Part shown: positions 1-5,043 of the stretch, one piece after another
How positions within the stretch are numbered: position 1 is the stretch's first letter
Layout: each line of letters starts with the position of its first letter
Source: Myxococcales bacterium
GTDB taxonomy: Bacteria; Myxococcota_A; Polyangia; Palsa-1104
Direction of reading: 5' to 3'
Length of the DNA: 5,172 bases
Assembly (NCBI GenBank): GCA_023248835.1
Contig: JAHFDU010000272.1
Span: forward strand, 464-5,635
Made by a program: the position numbers and the translations under genes
The notes under the pieces: model-generated
What the model saw: only the letters and a program-made list of their open reading frames with translations
Databases searched by the model: none
What the model was told of the DNA's origin: nothing

Positions 1-720
1 CCCCTGCAGGCCAAACCGCTGGCGCGCCGATGCCGCCAGCGTCGGTTCTGCCGCGATCCCCTTTTGGCTCAAACAGGCGGCGGCCAAACTGTCCTTGTTG
101 ACTTTGTTCCACAGCGCACTTGCCGCTTCTGTCGACAGCCCTGCAACCACGGTTTGGGCGCGCGCCAAAATGTACTCGCGCTCGACCGGACGCGCCGTCT
201 CGTAGAACAGCTCGAGCTCGGCGAGCGCCTCTTCCGACTTGCCAAGAGCGAGCGCATCGTCGGCGAGCAGTGCGTGCAGTTCGGTCGCCTCTTCGCCGCG
301 CGCCATCCGAGCGGAAAAGGGCAACAGCAGATCGAACGAAGTCTGAAACTGACCCCGCTTGTGCAAGAGTCGCCCCAGCAAATAGCGCGCCCGCTCGCTG
401 GCAAGCGGATCGTGAACCGCCGACGCCTCGAGCGAAAACCACTTTTCCGCCGCCGCATCGTCCCCCATCGCCAAGGCCGCCTCGCCGACACGCACGTGGG
501 CAGCGGGCACCAGCGGATCGCTCGGATACTTGGCCAGAAATGCGTCCCAGCTGCGCAGTGCCTCTTGGAATTCGCCCGCCTCGGCCCGCGTTTTGGCCTG
601 CCGAAACTCCTCTTCCGCCTGGTGATTGGCGGTTGTCGGCAGCGTCTCGGCGCGCACATCAAAATGTTTTGGACAGCCGCAAAGGAGGAGCCAAGCCAAC
701 GCCATCACGCTCGAACGCAT
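1..720 (-). CDS. TPR-like outer-membrane lipoprotein, 3' end outside window
   Basis: Reading leftward from an ATG at 720-718 there is an uninterrupted frame of 240 codons to the window edge, so the C-terminus is missing. Residues 1-16 (MRSSVMALAWLLLCGC) form a short signal peptide with a positive N-region, a hydrophobic core and a lipobox ending at Cys16, so a lipoprotein is expected. After it, helical Ala/Glu-rich segments such as EFRQAKTRAEAGEFQEAL followed by FLAKYPSDPLVPAAHVRVG look like tetratricopeptide repeats, in the style of tol-pal or YbgF-type proteins. In deltaproteobacterial-type genomes a lipoprotein with such an N-terminal helical domain is often a penicillin-binding-protein activator (LpoA-like) with a C-terminal periplasmic-binding fold. 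That is only an inference, because the diagnostic part is outside the window. The start lacks a clear Shine-Dalgarno sequence; Met6 is an alternative start. An overlapping Arg-rich frame on the same strand is a shadow. Confidence 0.8.
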   Translation of the reverse strand, partial: MRSSVMALAWLLLCGCPKHFDVRAETLPTTANHQAEEEFRQAKTRAEAGEFQEALRSWDAFLAKYPSDPLVPAAHVRVGEAALAMGDDAAAEKWFSLEASAVHDPLASERARYLLGRLLHKRGQFQTSFDLLLPFSARMARGEEATELHALLADDALALGKSEEALAELELFYETARPVEREYILARAQTVVAGLSTEAASALWNKVNKDSLAAACLSQKGIAAEPTLAASARQRFGLQG

Positions 721-781
721 CTGGGCAAAATAGCAGTGTTTTTCACAACCACAACAGGGCAGACTGTCGCCGAGGTGTGAA
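721..781. promoter_or_regulatory. Divergent intergenic spacer between two TPR genes
   Basis: These 61 bases separate the leftward lipoprotein gene from the rightward TPR gene and must hold or overlap both start regions. A Shine-Dalgarno-like GAGGTG at 772-777 sits four bases before the ATG at 782. The middle is relatively AT-rich (a TTTTTCACAACCACAA stretch at 739-754). I could not define convincing -35/-10 boxes on either strand. Confidence 0.4.
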
Positions 782-1438
782 ATGAACGTGGAAGAGATCT
801 TGCGGTCGGCCTGGAGCGCGCTCGAAAGCGGAAATCTTGCGCGCGGGCGCGAACTGGCGGCGAGCTTGCTCGAACAAGAGGCGGTGCCCGAGGCGCATTT
901 TCTGCTCGCCCTGGCTGCGCGACAAGAAAACGATCTGGAGACCGCCGAACGCCAGTGCCAACAGGCGATTTCCCTCGACGAAGAATATCCTGATGCGCTG
1001 TTGTTCATGGCGGAGCTTGAGGCAGACAGCGGCGAATTTGAAACCGCTCTGTCCTGGGCCGAACGCGCGCTCAACGCGGCCGATGAAGAGGACGAATACC
1101 TCAATGCGCTCTTGTTCAAGGCGGAACTTGAGTCTTTGAGCGAACAAGTGGACGAGGCGGCGACCACGCTCAAAGATTTTCCGTCGGTCGATCTCGAGGA
1201 ACCCGACTACCACCTGCGCGCAGCGTCGCTGTTTTTGGCGATCGGCGATGTCACGGCCGCCAAGGCGCAATTCGAGGCCGCACTGCGCCAGGGCGCCACC
1301 GCAGAGGCGCATCATGGCCTTGGGCTGTGCGCCGAACAGGTCGAGGATGCTGCCACCCAAGTGAGTCACTTTTTGCAAACCCGCGCACTCGATCTGGCCG
1401 AACCAGCAGATCACCGTCTCACGGCCGCAGAAATCTAA
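782..1438 (+). CDS. TPR protein, N-terminal part of a TPR-metallopeptidase gene split by TAA
   Basis: The product of 218 residues is acidic and almost entirely helical. It has about five TPR-like helix pairs, for example around residues 6-35, 38-70 (AHFLLALAARQENDLETAE), 71-105, 115-150 and 155-200. No signal peptide is visible, so it should be cytoplasmic. The start is supported by GAGGTG at 772-777. It ends at TAA (1436-1438), but the same frame continues directly into the metallopeptidase module at 1442. The sequence before the stop (LTAAEI) and after it (TLVEQAIAKLPP) reads as one continuous helix. From memory of the family, related deltaproteobacterial proteins carry TPRs and this metallopeptidase in a single chain, so I read this as the first half of a gene interrupted by a nonsense mutation or sequencing error. 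If real, the TPR half could still be made as a stand-alone protein. Confidence 0.8.
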   Translation: MNVEEILRSAWSALESGNLARGRELAASLLEQEAVPEAHFLLALAARQENDLETAERQCQQAISLDEEYPDALLFMAELEADSGEFETALSWAERALNAADEEDEYLNALLFKAELESLSEQVDEAATTLKDFPSVDLEEPDYHLRAASLFLAIGDVTAAKAQFEAALRQGATAEAHHGLGLCAEQVEDAATQVSHFLQTRALDLAEPADHRLTAAEI

Positions 1439-1441
1439 ACC

Positions 1442-1777
1442 TTGGTCGAGCAGGCAATCGCCAAATTGCCGCCGCGCTGTAAATCACTGCTCGAAAATGT
1501 ACCGATCGTGGTGGAGGACTATCCATCCGAACCACTGGTGCGCGACGGCGTCGACCCGCGCGTTCTCGGACTGTTCGTTGGCCAGCCGTTCCCTGCCCAG
1601 TCGACGCTCGGTCCGCCGCCCAGTCTGACCCAGATCCTGCTGTTTCAGCGCAACATCGAACGCGAAGCGGCCACGCCCGAAGCCGCCGAAGAGGAAATTC
1701 TCATCACCCTGCTACACGAAATCGGCCATTTCTTCGGCATGGACGAAGAAGATCTGGAGGAGCTCGGGCTCGATTAG
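1442..1777 (+). CDS. Zincin-type metallopeptidase domain, downstream half of split TPR gene
   Basis: The frame encodes 111 residues from a TTG at 1442; there is no ATG and no Shine-Dalgarno sequence before it, so independent translation is doubtful. Near the C-terminus it carries HEIGHFFG (H92, E93, H96, G99), the HExxHxxG zinc-binding signature, followed by an acidic stretch DEEDLEELG that can supply the third ligand. The preceding segments ENVPIVVEDYPSE and RDGVDPRVLGLFVG are typical of the short 'possible zinc metallopeptidase' family (Pfam Zincin_1, PF06262), whose substrate is not known. The domain is full length and its catalytic motif is intact. It is in the same frame as the TPR ORF 782-1438, separated only by TAA, and probably belongs to the same ancestral protein. 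It may be produced by stop-codon readthrough, by reinitiation at TTG, or not at all. Confidence 0.75.
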   Translation: MVEQAIAKLPPRCKSLLENVPIVVEDYPSEPLVRDGVDPRVLGLFVGQPFPAQSTLGPPPSLTQILLFQRNIEREAATPEAAEEEILITLLHEIGHFFGMDEEDLEELGLD

Positions 1778-1782
1778 GGCGC

Positions 1783-1787
1783 AGGAG
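1783..1787 (+). promoter_or_regulatory. Ribosome binding site AGGAG for the small ORF
   Basis: AGGAG lies six bases before the GTG at 1794 and five bases after the metallopeptidase stop (1775-1777). It is the main reason to consider the small ORF translated, and it suggests translational coupling with the gene upstream. Confidence 0.45.
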
Positions 1788-1793
1788 CGCAGA

Positions 1794-1928
1794 GTGTCAC
1801 CACTGCCGTTCCTGGTCAGCGGCAAAAGCGAGTGGGGCGTGGCGGCCTTCGTGCAGCCCGCTTCGTCGGCCGCTTCACCGGCACCGAGCCACTTCAAGCT
1901 CAAGAAGCCTTGGTACAAATTTTGGTAG
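1794..1928 (+). CDS. Possible small protein of 44 aa, unknown
   Basis: A GTG start with a well-placed AGGAG opens a 44-codon frame ending at TAG (1926-1928). The N-terminal half is moderately hydrophobic (VSPLPFLVSGKSEWGVAAFV), then comes an Ala/Ser/Pro linker (residues 21-32), and the end is a basic, aromatic tail SHFKLKKPWYKFW. About three quarters of third codon positions are G or C, in line with the neighbouring genes. It starts 16 bases after the metallopeptidase stop on the same strand, as in an operon. I do not recognise a family. Its last ~50 bases are antisense to the tail of the prfB fusion frame, and the mobile-element scar begins just after its stop, so its C-terminus may have been altered by the insertion. 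It could also be a chance ORF. Confidence 0.4.
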   Translation: MSPLPFLVSGKSEWGVAAFVQPASSAASPAPSHFKLKKPWYKFW

Positions 1929-3708
1929 CTTGAAACGACACGGCGATCGCTCGGATCCCGCAGCGGTGGAAGGTCGGATTACGTGGTTACAGGCAGCGGA
2001 GATTCTACGGATGACGCCACGTCCCCTGCACTCGACGGCATCTCGATTGAGTGGATCTTCCGACGAAAACTGCTGCCAATAGGGCAGTATGATTTCACGT
2101 TCGCCGTCGACGCTGCGCACGCGCGGCCGCTTCACTCGAACACGTCGACCGCCGAGGACGACTTCGCCTGGGGCGTAGCCGTAGCGGGTCGCAGTTCTTT
2201 CCCCGTCGTGCTCATAGCGAGTTCCGCACGCGGCGGTTCGCTCCTCCTCGAGCAGCGCCTCGAGCGCGTGCATGCCGGTCTCGACGACGAACTCGCGAAG
2301 CCCTCGCCGCAGCGTGAACATCAGCATCGGCAGCGGCAAAATTTGTTGACCGAAATTTTCTGCTTGGCGTTCTCTTTTTATCCTGGCAGCTTTCCCCATG
2401 GCGGTTTCTCCTTTTTCCAAGCTTCGAGAATGGTCTCGAAGTCGGTGAGGCCGCCACTTCAATTTCAACATTCCGAGGGACAACGCCCCTGAGGGGCCGT
2501 TGGGCACAACTATGCCTTGACAACGAGTAACGAGGCGGATAGGCGGTTCAACCCACATTTTTCCATCGCGTTCGAGTAGACTGCGTGGGCGCATGGTGGC
2601 AAGTCCGATATCGGTTAACTTATGTGCCTTCTCTTTGTTGAATTCGTCGAGTTCGCCGTCGAGAACCGCGTCGACGTTGCCAATTTTTACTTCGGTGCGG
2701 TGATCGTTGACCAATCGATAAGGCGCAAGTACATAGGATCGAATTTGCGAGCTCCATTCGATCGACTTTTTCTGCGCATGAACATCGCCCATCTTGGCGG
2801 CTTTTTCCTGCTCCTCTTTTTCGTAGAGTCTGGCGCGGAGCATCTTCATCGCGCTCGAGCGGTTCTTGTGCTGGCTGCGTTCGGTTTGGCAGCCCACCAC
2901 GATCCCCGACGGCTTGTGAATGATGCGCACCGCCGACTCGGTCTTGTTGACGTGCTGCCCGCCCGCGCCGCCCGATCGAAACGTTTGAATTTCGAGATCT
3001 TCATCGCGAATCTCTATTTTGATCGCCTCGTCGAGATCAGGATAGACAAACACCGCCGCAAAGGAAGTGTGGCGCCGGGCGTTGGAATCGAACGGCGAAA
3101 TTCGCACCAGCCGATGAACCCCGTTTTCCGAGCGCAAGTAGCCAAACGCCCATTCGCCCTCGACGGTAAACGTCGCACTCTTAATGCCCGCCTCTTCCCC
3201 TGGCTGCTGGTCGAGAATTTCGGTGCGATAGCCCTTGCGTTCACACCAGCGCAGGTACATGCGCATCAATATCTCAGCCCAATCCTGCGCGTCGACGCCG
3301 CCTGCGCCGGAATTGATCGAAACCAGCGCCGGGGCGTTGTCATTGGGCCCCGACAACATGCGCGCAAATTCCATCTGCCCGACGGCGCGCTCGACGACCA
3401 AAGTAGTCTCGTCTGCTTCCTTCGCAGAACTCTCGTCGCTGGCCTCTTCGGCGAGCTCGAGCAACACCTGGGCATCATCGAGCGCCTGACGCTGCTTGCG
3501 CCACGATTCTGCCAACGCTCGTTTTTGCGCTTGCTCCTTTAAGAGCGCCTGGGCTTTTTGTTGGTCGTTCCAAAACTCGGGCGTCCCAGCGATCGCATCG
3601 ATTTCGTCGACGCGCTTGCCCGCACCGTCGACGTCAAAGATGTCCCCGGAGGAGATCGAGTTTTCCCCCGAGGGTGGCGATGCGTTCCTTGGTCAATCGA
3701 ATATCCAT
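1875..3708 (-). CDS. prfB: Peptide chain release factor 2 with programmed +1 frameshift and IS-derived C-terminal fusion
   Basis: RF2 recognises UGA and UAA stop codons and triggers peptidyl-tRNA hydrolysis in the ribosome. The ATG at 3708-3706 opens 24 codons ending CTT TGA C; a +1 shift there leads into the long frame, as in E. coli prfB. Landmarks after the shift are QMEFARMLSG, the SGAGGVDAQDW block, the stop-codon-reading tripeptide SPF at residues 204-206, the catalytic GGQ at 249-251, SQHKNR, and IRSYVLAPYRLVNDHRT. RF2 similarity ends at VLDGELDEF (Phe356, base 2640), the same position as in the 365-residue E. coli protein. The usual last ~9 residues are replaced, and the frame runs on through an unknown segment, an IS256-like transposase N-terminus and a further tail to TGA at 1877-1875 (610 aa in all). 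All functional motifs survive, so activity is plausible with an extended or proteolysed tail. An unshifted annotation would begin at Met65 (3515) and miss the N-terminus. The start has no obvious Shine-Dalgarno sequence. Confidence 0.9.
1930..2025 (+). pseudogene. Fragment of a transposase helix-turn-helix domain
   Basis: In the plus frame beginning TTG at 1930 there are 32 codons. The section from 1966 on reads VEGRITWLQAAEILRMTPR, which looks like the start of the N-terminal helix-turn-helix of transposases of the ISNCY/IS1202 or IS481-like type (pattern 'G R (I/L) T ... A A E I L ... S/T P R'). The expected second helix (RRWR-like) is absent. At about 2023-2031 the sequence changes into the reverse strand of an IS256-like transposase. 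Only the N-terminal ~30 residues remain, so it is a non-functional remnant. The match is from memory of the families; the exact IS family is uncertain. Confidence 0.45.
2031..2399 (-). pseudogene. IS256-family (mutator-type) transposase, N-terminal fragment
   Basis: From the ATG at 2399-2397, 123 codons read as the N-terminus of an IS256-like transposase. Landmarks are LPMLMFTLRRGLREFVVETG near residue 22, then RYGYAPGEVVLGGRRVRVKR near 72, and QQFSSEDPLNRDAVE at the end. Family members usually continue with QML.GVSTR and are about 400 residues long. Here the match stops at residue 123 and the frame enters unrelated sequence, so the DDE domain is missing and the enzyme must be dead. The start has a strong Shine-Dalgarno sequence (AAGGAG, 2413-2408, eight bases before ATG) and is preceded by two stem-loops. 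The whole fragment is in frame with prfB upstream, so it may be translated both from its own start and as the tail of an RF2 fusion. Confidence 0.75.
2422..2441 (-). other. Stem-loop just upstream of the transposase RBS
   Basis: CTTCGAGA (2422-2429) and TCTCGAAG (2434-2441) are perfect complements around a 4-base loop. The hairpin ends nine bases before the AAGGAG of the transposase start. Such hairpins in IS leaders commonly limit transposase translation from transcripts entering from outside; that role is inferred here. Confidence 0.5.
2481..2502 (-). other. GC-rich stem-loop in the IS leader
   Basis: CAACGCCCC (2481-2489) pairs with GGGGCCGTTG (2493-2502) with one bulged base and a TGA loop. 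No T-run follows on either strand, so it is not a standard intrinsic terminator. It lies between prfB and the transposase start and may block read-through or fold into the IS end. Confidence 0.45.
3633..3649 (-). promoter_or_regulatory. prfB programmed +1 frameshift site
   Basis: On the minus strand the bases read CCGGGGACATCTTTGAC. An internal Shine-Dalgarno-like CGGGGA precedes CAT, the slippery CTT codon (3639-3637) and the in-frame TGA (3636-3634) followed by C. This matches the known RF2 autoregulation signal (E. coli: AGGGGG TAT CTT TGA C) with identical spacing. When RF2 is scarce, termination at UGA is slow and ribosomes shift +1 to make RF2. The continuous RF2-like protein on each side of the shift (…LRGHL / DVDGAGKRVDEIDAI…) confirms it. 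Confidence 0.93.
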
Positions 3709-3797
3709 GGCGGAGAAATACCAGACTAGCAGCTCAATCGAAAGAGAATTAGAAAACAAGCATTTGCGAAAAGGTTAGAGGCGTGTGATCACAAGAT
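3709..3797. promoter_or_regulatory. Divergent promoter region, prfB / membrane protein
   Basis: This 89-base AT-rich spacer separates the start of prfB (minus) from the start of the membrane-protein gene (plus) and should contain both promoters. A perfect 10-base palindrome TGTGATCACA (3784-3793) lies four bases before the ATG at 3798. A palindrome of that length is not rare by chance, so a regulator site is only a possibility. No convincing -35/-10 pair was found on either strand. Confidence 0.4.
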
Positions 3798-4217
3798 ATG
3801 GATCCACTCCATCTCGCACATTTGATTTTTATCTGCCTGTGGTCGGGCGTTGCGCTCGCTGAATTTGTGATTGAACTGTCGGCCAAGAGTGACGAAGAAA
3901 TTCGTTATGCTGCCATCTATCACCGCCGTATCGATCTCATCATCGAGATTCCGTTACTGATTTGCATTCTGGCTACGGGCGCACTGCTGGTCTGTAGCGC
4001 CTGGCCGCTCACCCCGCTCCACTATGTCAAGATCGGCGCCGCGCTTTTGGCCATGGGTGCGAATTTTGTCTGCATTCCGCTGGTGTTCTTGCGCCACCGC
4101 GCGCTTGACGACGCCACCCGCTGCCGCGCGTTGCACGGTCACATTCTCAAAACTGGAATCGGCATTCCGTTCTTCGCCGTCGCAGCGTATCTCGGCTTTG
4201 CCTATTTCACCCGTTAG
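3798..4217 (+). CDS. Small four-helix integral membrane protein, function unknown
   Basis: The 139-residue product has four hydrophobic segments: about residues 4-26 (LHLAHLIFICLWSGVALAEF), 46-68, 76-98 and 117-137, with charged loops between. Histidines occur at the helix edges (H5, H8, H42, H75, H113, H115) and an acidic residue lies in the membrane region (E22). This layout recalls small four-helix families such as CopD-like or DUF2269-like proteins, which can bind haem or metal. I cannot place it with confidence. The ATG is the only good start; a weak AGAGG lies rather far upstream (3777-3781). It diverges from prfB and its end overlaps the convergent dioxygenase gene by 11 bases. Third-position GC fits the neighbours, so it is a resident gene. 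Confidence 0.8.
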   Translation: MDPLHLAHLIFICLWSGVALAEFVIELSAKSDEEIRYAAIYHRRIDLIIEIPLLICILATGALLVCSAWPLTPLHYVKIGAALLAMGANFVCIPLVFLRHRALDDATRCRALHGHILKTGIGIPFFAVAAYLGFAYFTR

Positions 4218-4962
4218 CCGCCATCAGAACGAAGTCAAAACTTGCGCGCTTGGAACCATCGCCCACATCGGTGATCGCCATGATCAGCGACGGCTTGATA
4301 AAAGCGTCGGACGCATTAAACGGATCGCCTGCGAAATAAAGTTGCGTGGTCAACGTTGCGAAACCCGGAGCGCTGGCTTTGACGTGAATGTGCGACGGGC
4401 GATAGGTCGGCCCGTTCAAATAGCGACCGGGAACGATGGTTTGAACTTGGTAGTTACCGTCGGCGTCGGTGTAGAGCTTCTCGCGCAGAATGAATCCGAC
4501 ATTGTCGTACTGCCCGGCGTCGTTGGCCTGCCAAACATCGAGCAATGCCCCGGCGAGTGGCGCACAACGCTCGCTCAAGACGCGTCCGGATACCGTCAGC
4601 TTGGTTCCTGCCATTGCAGGATCGGCCAACGCAGTTCGAAAAGGCGCACCCGGTTTATAGAACGGGCCCTCAATGTTGTCGTCGGTGTCGATGCATTGCG
4701 GCGTAGCATCGAGGTGTTGGTAGGGACGCGCCGCATCGACCGGTTCGGTCCGACTGCCATCGAGCGATCCATTGGGGTCGGCGCCGTCCGACGAAAGAGC
4801 GTCAGCGGCGCCATCCTGTACAGGAGTGCCGACATCGTCGATGAGCTGCGGCGCGCCGCACGCGGGCAAAAGCCAACTACCGGCAGCGAAAGTGGCGAGC
4901 CCAGCCGTTCCTTTAACCAGAAAATCTCGCCGCGTTGTTCGATCCGAATCTTTTGATCTCAT
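4207..4962 (-). CDS. Tat-exported lipoprotein, intradiol ring-cleavage dioxygenase family
   Basis: The 251-residue product belongs to the intradiol dioxygenases (Pfam PF00775), non-haem Fe(III) enzymes that split catechol-type rings between the two hydroxyls. Residues 9-30 are a twin-arginine signal (TTRRDFLVKGTAGLATFAAG) ending in a lipobox LPAC with Cys35, so it should be exported folded and lipid-anchored. Residues 42-80 are an Asp/Ala/Ser/Gly-rich flexible linker. The catalytic domain (about 88-246) shows NIEGPFYKPGAP, DVWQANDAGQYD, TIVPGRY and RPSHIHV. By family comparison the iron ligands are Tyr152, Tyr181, His191 and His193, with Arg188 nearby, so all are present. The true substrate is unknown: extracytoplasmic members are often annotated only as 'protocatechuate 3,4-dioxygenase-like', and no aromatic-catabolism gene is in the window. 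The ATG has AAGG eight bases upstream (4974-4971). An operator-like array lies 47-81 bases before it. Confidence 0.9.
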   Translation of the reverse strand: MRSKDSDRTTRRDFLVKGTAGLATFAAGSWLLPACGAPQLIDDVGTPVQDGAADALSSDGADPNGSLDGSRTEPVDAARPYQHLDATPQCIDTDDNIEGPFYKPGAPFRTALADPAMAGTKLTVSGRVLSERCAPLAGALLDVWQANDAGQYDNVGFILREKLYTDADGNYQVQTIVPGRYLNGPTYRPSHIHVKASAPGFATLTTQLYFAGDPFNASDAFIKPSLIMAITDVGDGSKRASFDFVLMAANG

Positions 4963-5008
4963 GCAAGAGACCTTACGCCAAATCGCGACCTACGATAATC
5001 GATATTTT

Positions 5009-5043
5009 GTTTACTACATCGTAAACCACTTCTTTACAGTAAA
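5009..5043. promoter_or_regulatory. Operator-like array of TTTAC/GTAAA half-sites
   Basis: GTTTAC (5009-5014) and GTAAAC (5021-5026) form a perfect 18-base dyad with a 6-base spacer, the size typical of TetR-family operators. Just beside it TTTACAGTAAA (5033-5043) is a second, compact dyad. Together there are four half-sites in 35 bases, the first three spaced 11 and 12 bases centre to centre, about one helical turn. The array lies 47-81 bases upstream of the dioxygenase start, in its presumed promoter. No regulator gene is visible in the window. Confidence 0.5.

Larger units (their letters stand above)
1930..2520. mobile_element. Composite insertion-sequence scar (two truncated ISs)
   Basis: This stretch between the small ORF and the prfB end contains a plus-strand helix-turn-helix fragment and a minus-strand 5' fragment of an IS256-like transposase that meet head-on near 2023-2031. 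Neither is complete: the IS256-like gene lacks about the last two thirds, including all the DDE catalytic region. I could not find matching terminal inverted repeats or a target-site duplication, as expected if one or both elements suffered deletions. The outer limits are approximate. The right limit could extend to about 2639, where recognisable prfB sequence begins. Confidence 0.6.

Noticed and set aside
69..662. Minus-strand Arg/Ser-rich frame of 197 codons
   Set aside because: It overlaps out of frame the lipoprotein frame, which has a signal peptide and TPR-like helices. Its Arg-rich composition is typical of a shadow frame.
64..785. Two plus-strand open frames of 238 and 221 codons
   Set aside because: Both are antisense to the lipoprotein gene, lack motifs and show odd composition (Arg/Pro-rich).
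743..1414. Minus-strand open frame of 223 codons
   Set aside because: It is antisense to the TPR gene, whose plus frame has clear repeats and an RBS.
1712..1918. Minus-strand open frame of 68 codons
   Set aside because: It is antisense to the metallopeptidase end and the small ORF, with no motif or RBS.
1983..2492. Plus-strand open frame of 169 codons across the IS scar
   Set aside because: It is mostly antisense to the recognisable IS256-like fragment. The meaningful plus frame there is the helix-turn-helix fragment in another frame.
2481..2502. Possible intrinsic terminator for prfB
   Set aside because: The stem is strong but no T-run follows on either strand, and the prfB frame reads through it.
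2622..3542. Long plus-strand open frame of 306 codons
   Set aside because: It is antisense to the conserved RF2 core and has no recognisable domain. Codon bias of prfB explains its openness.
3784..3793. TGTGATCACA as a CRP-type site
   Set aside because: CRP sites have TGTGA and TCACA separated by six bases; here they are adjacent. A 10-base palindrome is expected by chance a few times in 5 kb.
4024..4956. Plus-strand open frame of 310 codons
   Set aside because: It is antisense to the dioxygenase, which has all catalytic residues, and it overlaps the membrane-protein gene out of frame.
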